A stretch of 64,000 bases of DNA from Flavobacterium cucumis (GCF_900148835.1 NZ_FRYK01000001.1:1219391-1283390), one strand, 5' to 3'; counted from the first letter of the stretch, positions 43,232 to 52,257 are shown. Notes: generated from the letters alone by a model not told the origin. Translations and numbers: made by a program.

Positions 43232-44512
43232 ATGATTTTTGAAAACAATCGCAAATTTGCACAAAGTTTAGACGCTCAAGACGAATTAAGAAAATATAGA
43301 GATGAATTTTATTTTCCTAAGGTTAATGGAAAAGAAGTACTATATTTTACAGGAAATTCTTTAGGACTTCAACCCAAAAGAGCCAAAACCTATGTAGATG
43401 AAGTTATGAGTGATTGGGCAAATATGGCTGTAGAAGGTCATTTTTATGCTGATAAGCCTTGGTGGGATTATCAAGAACGATTCGCTGTTCCTTTAAGCGA
43501 AATTGTTGGGGCAAAGCCAACTGAAGTTGGTGTTATGAATACCTTAACTGTGAATCTTCACTTGTTAATGGTGTCTTTCTATAATCCAACGCCAAAGAAA
43601 TATAAAATCATTTGCGAAGAAAAAGCGTTTCCAAGCGACCAATACATGTTTCAAAGTCAAGTGAAGTTTCACGGTTATGATCCAAAAGATGCTATTGTTG
43701 AAATCAAACGTAGAGAAGGAGAAGCTAATATTCGTTTAGAAGATGTTTTGGCCAAAATTGAAGAAGTTGGAAGTGATTTGGCGTTAGTCTTAATAGGTGG
43801 AGTCAATTATTACACAGGTCAAGTTTTTGATATGCAAACCATAACAGCAGCTGGACAAAAACATGGAGCTTATGTGGGTTGGGATTTAGCGCATGCAGCT
43901 GGAAATATCAAATTAAATTTACACGATTGGAATGTAGACTTCGCCGCTTGGTGTAGTTATAAATACATGAATTCAGGACCAGGGAATGCATCGGGATTCT
44001 TTGTCCACGAAAAACATCATAACGATAAAGAATTAAAACGTTTCGCGGGTTGGTACGGACACAACAAAGAAAGAAGATTCAAAATGGAACCAGATTTTGA
44101 TCCGGTTCACGGAGCAGATGGTTGGCAAGTAAGTAATCTTCCGATTTTGTCTTTAGCACCTTATTTAGCTTCGGTAGAAATGTTTGCTGAAGTAGGAATG
44201 GATAAATTAATTGCAAAACGAAATTTAATTACTTCTTATTTGGAATTTATTCTTCATGAAATCGACAAAGAATTAGAAGGTGCAGATTTTGAAATTATCA
44301 CACCATCAAATCCTAGAGAACGTGGTTGTCAATTATCCGTTTATCTTCACGGACAAGGACGAGAATTATTCGACCGATTAATGAAAAACGGTGTAATCAC
44401 CGATTGGAGAGAACCAAATGTAATTCGCTTAGCGCCAGCACCATTCTATTGTTCTTTCGAAGATATGTACGAATTTGGGCAAATATTGAAAAGATTAATT
44501 TTGGAGAAATAG
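43232..44512 (+). CDS. kynU: Kynureninase
   Basis: PLP enzyme of tryptophan breakdown that splits kynurenine or 3-hydroxykynurenine to anthranilate or 3-hydroxyanthranilate and alanine. The conserved YFTGNSLGLQP (about 38-48), VGWDLAHAAGN and the PLP lysine in WCSYKYMNSGPG are visible. 426 residues is normal. kmo is 6 kb downstream, giving a kynurenine branch towards NAD synthesis, though tryptophan dioxygenase is outside the window. Confidence 0.95.
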   Translation: MIFENNRKFAQSLDAQDELRKYRDEFYFPKVNGKEVLYFTGNSLGLQPKRAKTYVDEVMSDWANMAVEGHFYADKPWWDYQERFAVPLSEIVGAKPTEVGVMNTLTVNLHLLMVSFYNPTPKKYKIICEEKAFPSDQYMFQSQVKFHGYDPKDAIVEIKRREGEANIRLEDVLAKIEEVGSDLALVLIGGVNYYTGQVFDMQTITAAGQKHGAYVGWDLAHAAGNIKLNLHDWNVDFAAWCSYKYMNSGPGNASGFFVHEKHHNDKELKRFAGWYGHNKERRFKMEPDFDPVHGADGWQVSNLPILSLAPYLASVEMFAEVGMDKLIAKRNLITSYLEFILHEIDKELEGADFEIITPSNPRERGCQLSVYLHGQGRELFDRLMKNGVITDWREPNVIRLAPAPFYCSFEDMYEFGQILKRLILEK

Positions 44513-44514
44513 AT

Positions 44515-44594
44515 TTTCGGATTTTCGGATGTTCAGATTTTTAGACCATCAGAAAATCCACTATCCGAATATCTGAACATCATAAAAAAAAGCC
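44515..44594. repeat. Hairpin repeat left of the four-helix-bundle gene
   Basis: GGATTTTCGGATGTTCAGATTT (44519 on, shown in part) is answered by ATATCTGAACATC (44571-44583) and AGAAAATCC. It shares CGGATGTTCAG with the repeat on the other side of the gene (44961-45036) and resembles repeats at 49658-49760 and 49838-49872. Confidence 0.6.
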
Positions 44595-44957
44595 ATGCAC
44601 AATTACAAAGAATTAGAAGTTTGGAAGGAAAGCATCAAGTTTTGTCCAGAAATTTATAAACTTGTTCGAAAATTACCTGAAGAAGAAAAGTTTGGATTAA
44701 TTAGCCAATTGAAAAGAGCAGTCATTTCAATTCCATCCAATATTGCCGAAGGTTCAGCCAAATCATCTGACAAACATTTTATTATTTTTTTGGAAAATTC
44801 TTTAGGTTCGTGCTATGAAATAGAAACACAGTTGCTTGTTTGTGTAGAATTAAGCTTCATAACAGAGATTGAATACAACCAAATTATGGAGAAGCTATTT
44901 TCAATCATCAAAAAGTTAATAAAATTTATAAAGTATTTAAACGATAAAAATAAGTAG
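44595..44957 (+). CDS. Four-helix-bundle protein (23S rRNA intervening-sequence family)
   Basis: A 120-residue all-helical protein with the family hallmarks YKELEVWKESI (4-14), IPSNIAEGSAK (46-56) and CYEIETQLLV. Members were first noticed in 23S rRNA intervening sequences but are common as solitary chromosomal genes in Bacteroidetes. They form small multimeric bundles of unknown function. This copy sits between kynU and an arginase-family gene and is flanked by related hairpin repeats, as if the repeat/gene unit was inserted there. Confidence 0.88.
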   Translation: MHNYKELEVWKESIKFCPEIYKLVRKLPEEEKFGLISQLKRAVISIPSNIAEGSAKSSDKHFIIFLENSLGSCYEIETQLLVCVELSFITEIEYNQIMEKLFSIIKKLIKFIKYLNDKNK

Positions 44958-44960
44958 TAA

Positions 44961-45036
44961 TGATTTTTAGATAATCGGATGTTCAGGTTTTCAGTCTGTC
45001 CGAACATCAGAATATCAGAAAATCCAATATCAAAAA
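44961..45036. repeat. Hairpin repeat right of the four-helix-bundle gene
   Basis: AATCGGATGTTCAGGTTTTC (44973-44992) pairs imperfectly with the later CCGAACATCAGAATATC (45000-45016). It is a diverged direct copy of the left repeat. Confidence 0.6.
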
Positions 45037-45037
45037 A

Positions 45038-46114
45038 ATGACCAAACAACAAATCATAGAAAATTTTGACCCATCACAACCTGGGTTAGCAGATGCAACC
45101 GTTTTTGGATTGCCATTCTCAGCAGAGCAAAGTGAAATTATTGTAGTTCCAGTGCCTTGGGAAGTAACAGTAAGTTATGGAGCCGGTGCTTCGGAAGGAC
45201 CCGATGCGATTTTAGATGCTTCTTTTCAAGTAGATTTAAATCATCAAGAGTTCCCTGAATTATGGAAATTAGGAATTTACATGGATGAAGCGCCAGCACA
45301 TTGGGCAAAGAATTCAGAAAAATATAAAAGTTTAGCCCAACCCATAATCGAAGCTTTAGAAAGTGGAGAAGATGTGGCAACTTTTCCGGCCTTACAAGCG
45401 GATCTAGATAAAATCAATAAAGTATGTAAGGAATTGCATCAAGAAGTAAAAGACCGCGTGTTGCATTGGATGAATCAAGGTAAAAAAGTAGTGCTTTTAG
45501 GTGGAGATCATTCAACTCCTCTTGGGTATTATCAAGCTTTAGCAACCAAATACGACAACTTTGGGATTTTACATTTAGATGCGCACATGGATTTACGTAT
45601 TGCTTACGAAGGATTCACATATTCGCACGCTTCTATTATGTATAATGCGTTGCAAATTCCGCAAATTTCTAAAATTGTACAAGTTGGAATTCGCGATTTT
45701 TGTGAGCAAGAAGTGGAAGTGGCATTGAAAGACAACGTATTAGTGCATACCGATATGGATTTAAAGCAAGAAGCTTTTGAAGGCAAAACGTGGCAACAAC
45801 AATGCGACCAAATCATCGCTTCATTACCAGAAAAAGTTTGTATTTCGTTTGATATTGACGGCATGTATCCTTGGTATTGCCCCAATACAGGAACTCCAGT
45901 TCCGGGTGGATTTTCATTTGAGCAAGCCGCTTATTTGTTTAGTCGTTTAGCTGAAACGAATAAAGAAATCATCGGATTTGATTTAGTTGAGGTTGCTCCA
46001 GGCGATGACGATTGGGACGGAAATGTAGGAGCAAGAATGTTGTTCCACATGTGTGGGGCTTTTGCGAAATCTCAGAAAATGAATGTGGGGAATAAAATTA
46101 AATTTAATAAGTAA
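45038..46114 (+). CDS. Arginase/agmatinase-family hydrolase
   Basis: A 358-residue ureohydrolase-fold enzyme with all manganese ligands: GGDHS, DAHMDLR and SFDIDGMYP. It has a longer N-terminus than classical arginases. The substrate could be agmatine, arginine, formiminoglutamate or another amidine, and cannot be named from the motifs. Its neighbours kynU (upstream) and kmo (5 kb downstream) raise the idea of a role near kynurenine breakdown, which is speculation. The repeat-flanked four-helix gene now separates it from kynU. Confidence 0.85.
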   Translation: MTKQQIIENFDPSQPGLADATVFGLPFSAEQSEIIVVPVPWEVTVSYGAGASEGPDAILDASFQVDLNHQEFPELWKLGIYMDEAPAHWAKNSEKYKSLAQPIIEALESGEDVATFPALQADLDKINKVCKELHQEVKDRVLHWMNQGKKVVLLGGDHSTPLGYYQALATKYDNFGILHLDAHMDLRIAYEGFTYSHASIMYNALQIPQISKIVQVGIRDFCEQEVEVALKDNVLVHTDMDLKQEAFEGKTWQQQCDQIIASLPEKVCISFDIDGMYPWYCPNTGTPVPGGFSFEQAAYLFSRLAETNKEIIGFDLVEVAPGDDDWDGNVGARMLFHMCGAFAKSQKMNVGNKIKFNK

Positions 46115-46198
46115 AGTTTAATTTGAATATATAAAGTCAGACTGAAGTTGTTTTAGTTTGACTTTTTAATTTAATAACTTCTTTATAGTCTAAAATAA

Positions 46199-46837
46199 AT
46201 GATAGAATTAGGTTTTTTATTTTTAATAATTGCGGGTAGTTATGCATACTCCTTGAGGTTTTGGAAGAAAAACCAATTTAGATTTTCGGCATTTAAATCT
46301 AGCTGTTTAAAATATTTACACTATTTTACATTAATTTTATCATTGTCTTTTGCTTTTATTAATTATAGTTTAAGGGGAATTTGGACGACTCAAATTGTAA
46401 TTATAGTTTCAATTTTTATTGGAGTATTTTACAATTTGATTGCTCAAAAATCGGTTTTAAATAAGGTGGAAAAATATTATTTCACTTTTTTAAGTTTTTT
46501 TCCTATTCTATTTTTTGGATTAGTTTTAATTCCGATGATTGGTTTTATAATTGTAGTTTCCCTAATCGGACAATTATTTAATCCAGTGGATAAAATTTAT
46601 TATGAAGATAATAAATTAAGAATTCAAAGCAGTTTTGTTGGGGTTATGGCACCTCCAAGAATTAAAGTTTATAAAAAAATTGGAATTTTTGAAAAGGAAT
46701 ATAAAGATGAAAATTTAAATTTTGAAGACATTGATTCAATAAAGGTTGATTATAAAAATGATATTGCAAATATGTATATCTGGTATGAATATCATAAAAA
46801 TCCAAATAAACCTGAGGAATTTAAAATTAAACTATAA
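46199..46837 (+). CDS. Membrane protein of unknown function
   Basis: A 212-residue protein with four likely transmembrane helices in the first 145 residues, then a soluble tail of about 65 residues rich in Lys, Glu and Tyr. No known family was recognised. The tail's ORF overlaps the convergent photolyase gene by 6 bp. It has its own leader of about 85 bp after the arginase-family gene. Confidence 0.65.
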   Translation: MIELGFLFLIIAGSYAYSLRFWKKNQFRFSAFKSSCLKYLHYFTLILSLSFAFINYSLRGIWTTQIVIIVSIFIGVFYNLIAQKSVLNKVEKYYFTFLSFFPILFFGLVLIPMIGFIIVVSLIGQLFNPVDKIYYEDNKLRIQSSFVGVMAPPRIKVYKKIGIFEKEYKDENLNFEDIDSIKVDYKNDIANMYIWYEYHKNPNKPEEFKIKL

Positions 46838-48364
46838 ACTTCCCAAATCCTCCAAAATCAATATCGCTTTTTCTTTCGTCGCTGCTAATTCTTCTGGTTT
46901 CATTTTTCTTAGTAAGGCTAGCATCATGCTCATTCTTTGATTATTGGCAAAATGCTGCTTTTTCTCATCTAAAAAATGCCAATACAAACTGTTAAACGGA
47001 CAGGCTTTTTCGCCCAATTTCTCTTTTACGTTGTAATGACAACTACCACAATAATTGCTCATCTTATTGATGTAACTTCCCGAAGAAACATAAGGTTTGG
47101 TTGCCACAATTCCACCATCCGCATATTGACTCATACCTCGAGTATTCGGCATTTCAACCCATTCAATTGCATCGATGTAAACTCCTAAATACCATGCATC
47201 TACTTCGTCAGGATGCAATTGGGCTAACAAAGAAAAATTCCCAATCACCATCAATCGCTGAATATGATGCGCATACGCTTCCGATAAACTTTGGGAAATC
47301 GAATGTTGTAGGCATTTCATTTTGGTTTTTCCGGTCCAAAAGAATTCAGGTAGCGGATTGTAGTTTTCTAGTGCGTTCATTTGGGCATAATTGGGCATTT
47401 CTTTCCAATAAATTCCTCTAACATATTCACGCCAACCAATAATTTGTCGCACAAAACCTTCTACTTGGGTCAATTCAATGGTTTCTTGATTTTGATAATA
47501 ATACGAAATCACAGCATTAACCACTTCTTTGGGGCTAATCATTTTGGAATTCATCGCAAAAGACAAACGGGAATGAAAAAGAAATTTATGTCCAGAAAAT
47601 AAAGAATCTTGATAGGTTCCAAAATGCATTAACAAATGCTCACAGAAATAGTCTATCAGTTGTAAACTTTCGCTTCTGGAAGTTGACCAATTGAAATTTT
47701 CAGCATCAATACTTCCAAAAGTGGTGATGTTTTGCCCTTCAATTTCAGCAATAAGTTTACTCACGTTTTTATGAAATTCCAATGGAAACGGAATCGGGAC
47801 TTCGTTTTTATATTGATTGCGGTTGTTGTGGTCAAAGTTCCATTTTCCGTCTAGCGGTTGGTCGCCTACCATTAAAACATCGTGTTTTTTTCGCATCATG
47901 CGATAGAAACTTTCCATCAAAAGTTGCTTTTTCCCTTTGAAAAAATCAGCCAATTCATTTCTAGAAGTATAAAAATGTTCGGAGTCAACTGCATTTGTCG
48001 GAATCGAAAGTTTTTCGCAGATGGATTTCAATTGTTCATCCAAACGGTATTCATCAGGAAGTTGGTATTCAAATTGCTCGATTGTATTCTTTTCAACCAA
48101 ATCCAAAATCAAATGTTCCAAATTATGAGGATTATGGGTATCCGAAATTTTATAATAAATCACTTGATGACCTTTATGTATTAATTCCTCTGAAAAATTT
48201 CGCATTGCTAGAAAAAATGCCACCACTTTTTGAATATGATGTTTCACATAATCCGTTTCCTGACGCATTTCTGCCATTACATACATCACATTCGGATTGA
48301 CTTCATCAAACCAAGAATGTTGTGAATTGAGTTGGTCACCCAAAAGTAATCGAAGTATTTTCAT
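46832..48364 (-). CDS. Iron-sulfur (6-4) photolyase-type protein (FeS-BCP family)
   Basis: A 510-residue member of the prokaryotic cryptochrome/photolyase group that carries a [4Fe-4S] cluster and is known for PhrB-like (6-4) photolyases. The N-terminal LRLLLGDQLN motif is diagnostic. The C-terminal CGSCHYNVKEKLGEKAC segment holds three of the four cluster cysteines. FAD-binding residues lie in the helical domain (GWREYVRGIYW, GNFSLLAQL). It lies directly downstream of the DASH cryptochrome gene with no gap, so the two form one unit for light-driven DNA repair. Confidence 0.9.
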   Translation of the reverse strand: MKILRLLLGDQLNSQHSWFDEVNPNVMYVMAEMRQETDYVKHHIQKVVAFFLAMRNFSEELIHKGHQVIYYKISDTHNPHNLEHLILDLVEKNTIEQFEYQLPDEYRLDEQLKSICEKLSIPTNAVDSEHFYTSRNELADFFKGKKQLLMESFYRMMRKKHDVLMVGDQPLDGKWNFDHNNRNQYKNEVPIPFPLEFHKNVSKLIAEIEGQNITTFGSIDAENFNWSTSRSESLQLIDYFCEHLLMHFGTYQDSLFSGHKFLFHSRLSFAMNSKMISPKEVVNAVISYYYQNQETIELTQVEGFVRQIIGWREYVRGIYWKEMPNYAQMNALENYNPLPEFFWTGKTKMKCLQHSISQSLSEAYAHHIQRLMVIGNFSLLAQLHPDEVDAWYLGVYIDAIEWVEMPNTRGMSQYADGGIVATKPYVSSGSYINKMSNYCGSCHYNVKEKLGEKACPFNSLYWHFLDEKKQHFANNQRMSMMLALLRKMKPEELAATKEKAILILEDLGSL

Positions 48365-49657
48365 CTAAAATAATTCTGGAATTAACCACATTTTCTGAAA
48401 TTTCCCATCGCTATCGTACATTTCCGCTTGACGTTTGATGTTGAATTTTCTGTCTCTAGGGTCGTTACTTACCCCCGCATTGTACATCCAATTACCATAA
48501 TTGCTGTGTACATCGTAATCTATCAACATACTTTCAAAATAAGCTGCGCCAATGCGCCAATCTTGTTCCCATTCTTTAGCCCAATAACTTGCTACATTTT
48601 GACGGCCGCGATTGCTCATCCAACCTGTTTTTTGCAATTCAATCATGTTGGCATTCACGAAATGTTCGGTTGTATTCCCATTCGTCCATTGATTGAAAGC
48701 TTTTGTATTTTGATTCCAATGGTATTCTTTTTGTAAAATTCCATTCAATTGGAAAATTTTATTGCAGTGTTTTAACGAAATGTATTTAAAATAATCACGC
48801 CAAATCAATTCGAAAATCAACCAATACGTATCTTCGTTTTTGACAATTTTTTTCTCAAATTGTTGGACTTCCCAATAAATCATGCGTGCTGAAATACTGC
48901 CATTTGCCAACCAAGCCGAAAGTTTTGAACTATAATCTTTTCCAACCAAACCGTTTCGAGTTTTTTTATAAACGGCTAGTTTTTTGGTGTCCCAAAAGTA
49001 GTCTTTGATTCTTTTTTTAGCTTGATTTTCTCCACCTTTAAATGGAAAAGCGGTTTTATTTGGTTGTTTAAAATCATCAAATTCTAAATCTTCTAAAGTT
49101 GGAATATTTGTTTTTTCTTCAATTAGATTTGAAATTGGTTTCGCTGAAATGGCAACTGTTGGTCGTACTCGAATTTTCTTTTCCAATTGCTTTCTAAACT
49201 CTGTAAAAACTTCTGGAATTTTCTCCCAGTCTTCATAAGGAACATCATCAGGATGAAATAAGAATTGGTCGTAATACGTTTTCCAATTTACAGCTGGAAT
49301 TAAATTTCGCACTTCAGTTTCAACATCCACCTCTTCTTGCGTCCATTCGTTTTGACTATAAATCGTGTCAATTTGATATTTTGCCGCTATTTCAGGAATT
49401 AATTGTTCGGGATAACCGTAATAAACTAATAAGGAGATATTCTTTTCTGCTAAATTTTGTTTTAATTCTACTAAAGTTTCTAAAAGGAATTGGGTTCTAA
49501 ATTTTTCTGTTTTTTTGAAACCGTATTGAGTTATTTCGAAATGTCTCGGATCTAAGCAATAAATGCCAATTACTTTTTCATTTTCTCTACAAGCATTGTA
49601 CAACGAATGATTGTCAATCGTGCGCAAATCGTTTCTAAACCATACTAATCCGTTCAT
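48365..49657 (-). CDS. DASH-family cryptochrome/photolyase
   Basis: A 430-residue flavoprotein with the photolyase N-terminal domain (GLVWFRNDLRTIDN at 3-16) and the helical FAD domain (SSKLSAWLANGSISARMIYW, GWMSNRGRQNVASYWAKEW split here). The DASH signature is strongest in the last 120 residues. These proteins repair pyrimidine dimers in single-stranded DNA and may also sense light. It is followed with no gap by the FeS photolyase gene. The flavin-reductase/DUF2256 pair lies upstream on the same strand, 210 bp away. Confidence 0.92.
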   Translation of the reverse strand: MNGLVWFRNDLRTIDNHSLYNACRENEKVIGIYCLDPRHFEITQYGFKKTEKFRTQFLLETLVELKQNLAEKNISLLVYYGYPEQLIPEIAAKYQIDTIYSQNEWTQEEVDVETEVRNLIPAVNWKTYYDQFLFHPDDVPYEDWEKIPEVFTEFRKQLEKKIRVRPTVAISAKPISNLIEEKTNIPTLEDLEFDDFKQPNKTAFPFKGGENQAKKRIKDYFWDTKKLAVYKKTRNGLVGKDYSSKLSAWLANGSISARMIYWEVQQFEKKIVKNEDTYWLIFELIWRDYFKYISLKHCNKIFQLNGILQKEYHWNQNTKAFNQWTNGNTTEHFVNANMIELQKTGWMSNRGRQNVASYWAKEWEQDWRIGAAYFESMLIDYDVHSNYGNWMYNAGVSNDPRDRKFNIKRQAEMYDSDGKFQKMWLIPELF

Positions 49658-49867
49658 AATTTTTAGATTTTTAGATTTTTTGATTTTGGATTTTCGGATG
49701 GTTTACGTTCCATTTTCAGAATATCTGAATTTCCGAACATCGTTGTTTATTTTAGCTCGCGAAGACGCTAAGTCGCGAAGGTTTTTTAAAAGTTTAATTT
49801 TTTAGAAGCTTTTAATGATTTCTCTTATTTCTCAAATCTGTGTTCCGAAAATCCGAAAATCTGAATA
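49658..49867. repeat. Repeat-rich gap between the DASH gene and the DUF2256 gene
   Basis: This 210-bp stretch holds no gene. It contains TTTTAGA heptamers (49660-49679) and a GGATTTTCGGATGG...TTCCGAACATC hairpin related to those around the four-helix-bundle gene. It also has a direct repeat TCGCGAA (49757 and 49773) resembling the dispersed cgcgaagacgctaag sequence of flavobacteria. Another CCGAAAATCC segment lies at about 49846. Confidence 0.55.
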
Positions 49868-50005
49868 TCAATTCTTGTTTTTCCTACATTTATCACTACA
49901 ATACACAACTTCTTCCCAGTTTTTCTCCCATTTTTTTCGCCATGAAAAAGGGCGTTGACAGGTTTTACATATTTTTTCGGGAAGATTTACTTTTTTATGA
50001 GCCAT
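49868..50005 (-). CDS. DUF2256 small zinc-finger-like protein
   Basis: A 45-residue protein, ATG at 50005 to TGA at 49868-49870. The motif [18 protein letters not shown], then VYCSDKCR, is the full DUF2256 signature, with four cysteines for a metal. The start overlaps the stop of the flavin reductase gene (TAATG). DUF2256 genes are frequently found beside photolyase genes, as here. The function is unknown. It is too short for most ORF filters. Confidence 0.9.
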   Translation of the reverse strand: MAHKKVNLPEKICKTCQRPFSWRKKWEKNWEEVVYCSDKCRKNKN

Positions 50006-50640
50006 TATAACATCGAAGATGATGGTTTGTCAGGTCGCGCATAATGAAATCTATCGGATAATTTCGGAACAGCATAACCATCTAAACCGTTAATAGCTAC
50101 CACATTTCCTTTGTCTAATTGCATCCAATTGTCATCATGAAAGAGTTTTTCATCAGCATAAATAGTTTCAATCGAGGCGATAATGTGAATACAATCGTTT
50201 TCTTCAATTTTGTATTCGTTTACATACTTGCAAAGTAATTGAACTGGACTTCCTTTTACAAAAGGTACTTTATGTTGGTCTATAAATTCAGGTTCTAAAT
50301 TGGTTTTGTCGAATTCTGAAATGTGTTCGTCATAACTCGAAGACGTATGATGTGCATCTGCTATCATTTCTTCTGAAATGTGATTTACGGTAAAATAACC
50401 TATTTCTTTTAGGTTTTTATAAGTGTCTCTTGGTACAGTTGTTGGTCTTAAAATGAATCCTAATAATGCAGGTTCGCTTCCTAAATGTGTAACACTACTA
50501 AAAACAGCAACATTTAAAACGCCTTCAATTGAAACGGTTCCTATTAAATTTGCCGATTTGTAGCCCGTAACACAGTTCACTAAGTTTAATCGGGGAACTT
50601 TTGACATTTGGGATAAATTTTCTTTTGTAATCTTTCTCAT
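50005..50640 (-). CDS. Flavin reductase family protein (FMN-binding split barrel)
   Basis: A 211-residue protein with the flavin reductase-like FMN-binding fold. [19 protein letters not shown] (about 49-67) and YFTVNH are typical. The length matches the short flavoprotein-oxygenase/reductase group. It begins the minus-strand unit that includes DUF2256 and probably the two photolyase-family genes, so it may supply reduced flavin or act in the same light response. Its promoter overlaps a long inverted repeat. The ATG is only a few bases after the predicted transcription start. Confidence 0.88.
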   Translation of the reverse strand: MRKITKENLSQMSKVPRLNLVNCVTGYKSANLIGTVSIEGVLNVAVFSSVTHLGSEPALLGFILRPTTVPRDTYKNLKEIGYFTVNHISEEMIADAHHTSSSYDEHISEFDKTNLEPEFIDQHKVPFVKGSPVQLLCKYVNEYKIEENDCIHIIASIETIYADEKLFHDDNWMQLDKGNVVAINGLDGYAVPKLSDRFHYARPDKPSSSML

Positions 50641-50653
50641 AGCAATTTTTATT

Positions 50654-50698
50654 CAAAGATACTTTTGTTTAATTAAAAACAAAAATAATTAAACAAAA
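50654..50698 (-). promoter_or_regulatory. Flavin-reductase promoter with a 12-bp inverted-repeat operator candidate
   Basis: On the minus strand TTG (50682-50680), 18 bp, TATCTTTG (50661-50654) forms the promoter. TTTTGTTTAATT (50663-50674) and AATTAAACAAAA (50687-50698) are perfect inverted arms: one fills the promoter spacer and the other lies just upstream of -33. That is where a repressor should bind. By analogy with CarH/LitR control of photolyase genes, a light-responsive regulator is possible. Confidence 0.6.
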
Positions 50699-50755
50699 AT
50701 TAAATACAAAAGTGAAAAATCTCATAAAAGTCAGGCTTAGAAATTTATTATTCCG

Positions 50756-50763
50756 TATTTTTG
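50756..50763 (+). promoter_or_regulatory. kmo promoter -7 box
   Basis: TATTTTTG fits TAnnTTTG. It places the transcription start near 50770, which means kmo begins at the ATG at 50790 and not at an in-frame start further upstream. Confidence 0.6.
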
Positions 50764-50789
50764 CAGTCCAAATTTTTACAAAAGTCTTC

Positions 50790-52130
50790 ATGCAAACGCC
50801 ACAAAAAATTGCTGTTGTAGGTTCTGGATTAGTAGGAACTTTATTAGCAATCTATTTAAAAAGAGCAGGACACACCGTTCATGTTTACGACCGAAGTCCT
50901 GATATTAGAACGGTTGAGTTTTCGGGTCGTTCCATTAATTTGGTGATGTCAAATCGAGGTTGGAAAGCATTGGAAGATGTGGGTTTAGATCAAGAAATTA
51001 GAAAAATCGGAATTCCAGTTGATAAAAGAGCCATTCATTTACAAGATGGAAAGCTGAATTATCAATATTACGGAAAAGAAGGTGAAGCTATTTTTTCTTT
51101 ATCAAGAGGCGTTTTGAATAGAAAAATGGTGGATTTGGCGGAAGCTGAAGGTGTGGAATTTTTCTTCGAACGTAAAATTTGGGATGTAACCTTAGCCACC
51201 GCAACTTTATGGGAAGGCGAAACGGAACAAGCTGAGTGGAGCGAACTAAAATACGATAAAGTTTTTGGAGCCGATGGTGCTTTTTCGAGAATTCGTCACA
51301 GAATGCAACGTCAATCGATGTTTGATTATTCGCAAGAATTCATGAAAATTGGTTATAAAGAATTGCATATTCCTGCCAATGCCGATGGTTCTCCAAAAAT
51401 TGATATTCATTCCTTACATATCTGGCCAAGAGGTAATTTCATGTTGATGGGATTAGCTAATTTGGACAACTCGTTTACTTGTACTTTGTTCATGCCGATT
51501 GAAGGCGAAAATTCGTTTGAATCGTTAACCAACGAAGAAAAATTAGTTTCGTTTTTCGCGACTTACTTTCCAGATACAAAAGATGTAATTCCAGATTTAG
51601 TGCGTGATTTTTTCAGAAATCCGAATAGTTATTTGGCGATTATGAAATGTTTCCCTTGGACATTTAATGATAAAATTGCTTTAATTGGTGATTCAGCTCA
51701 TGCGATTGTCCCTTTTTATGGTCACGGAATGAATGCAGGTTTTGAAGATATAACCATTCTGAATGAATTAATGCAACACTATGGTGATGATTGGGATCGA
51801 ATTTTCAAAGCTTACGAAATTTCAAGAAAACCAAATGCAGATGCCATTGCCGAACTTTCCAGAAGAAATTTCGAAGAAATGAGTGCAAAAACTGCGGATG
51901 CAAATTTTTTATTGCAAAAGAAAATTGAAAAATGGTTTTCTGACAAACACCCAGAAAGATGGACACCATTGTATAGCCGTGTAACTTTTAGTTTACAACC
52001 TTACTCTGAAGCGCTTGCTATAGGAGATTTTCAAAATGAAATCATGCAAGAGGTCTTGAAAATGGATAATATTCAAGAAAATTGGAATTCTGAAGAAGTT
52101 GAGAATAAAATTTTAGAGATGCTAGAATAG
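50790..52130 (+). CDS. kmo: Kynurenine 3-monooxygenase
   Basis: FAD hydroxylase that makes 3-hydroxykynurenine. The 446 residues start MQTPQKIAVVGSGLVG with the FAD dinucleotide fold (8-16). GDSAHAIVPFYGHGMNAGFED is the conserved second FAD motif (split here for length). The ATG at 50790 gives the family N-terminus; the longer ORF would run through the promoter. It diverges from the flavin-reductase/photolyase unit. Together with kynU it gives the KMO-KYNU route to 3-hydroxyanthranilate. Confidence 0.94.
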   Translation: MQTPQKIAVVGSGLVGTLLAIYLKRAGHTVHVYDRSPDIRTVEFSGRSINLVMSNRGWKALEDVGLDQEIRKIGIPVDKRAIHLQDGKLNYQYYGKEGEAIFSLSRGVLNRKMVDLAEAEGVEFFFERKIWDVTLATATLWEGETEQAEWSELKYDKVFGADGAFSRIRHRMQRQSMFDYSQEFMKIGYKELHIPANADGSPKIDIHSLHIWPRGNFMLMGLANLDNSFTCTLFMPIEGENSFESLTNEEKLVSFFATYFPDTKDVIPDLVRDFFRNPNSYLAIMKCFPWTFNDKIALIGDSAHAIVPFYGHGMNAGFEDITILNELMQHYGDDWDRIFKAYEISRKPNADAIAELSRRNFEEMSAKTADANFLLQKKIEKWFSDKHPERWTPLYSRVTFSLQPYSEALAIGDFQNEIMQEVLKMDNIQENWNSEEVENKILEMLE

Positions 52131-52257
52131 TTTTAAAAGTGTACATATAAGATTTTTATTTTCCATATCGTTCTGATAATTGCGGATTTTTGTAACGAAA
52201 TTTTAAAAAATACTACAAACTAAAGTATGATTTAATTACAATCGAAAAACTAATCTT

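Noticed and set aside
46976..48300. Several plus-strand ORFs of 70-106 codons opposite the photolyase gene
   Set aside because: They lie entirely within a well-supported gene on the minus strand and show unnatural composition.
50712..50789. An extended N-terminus for kmo
   Set aside because: The 26 extra codons run through the TATTTTTG promoter box and do not look like the family; the FAD motif is correctly placed from the ATG at 50790.
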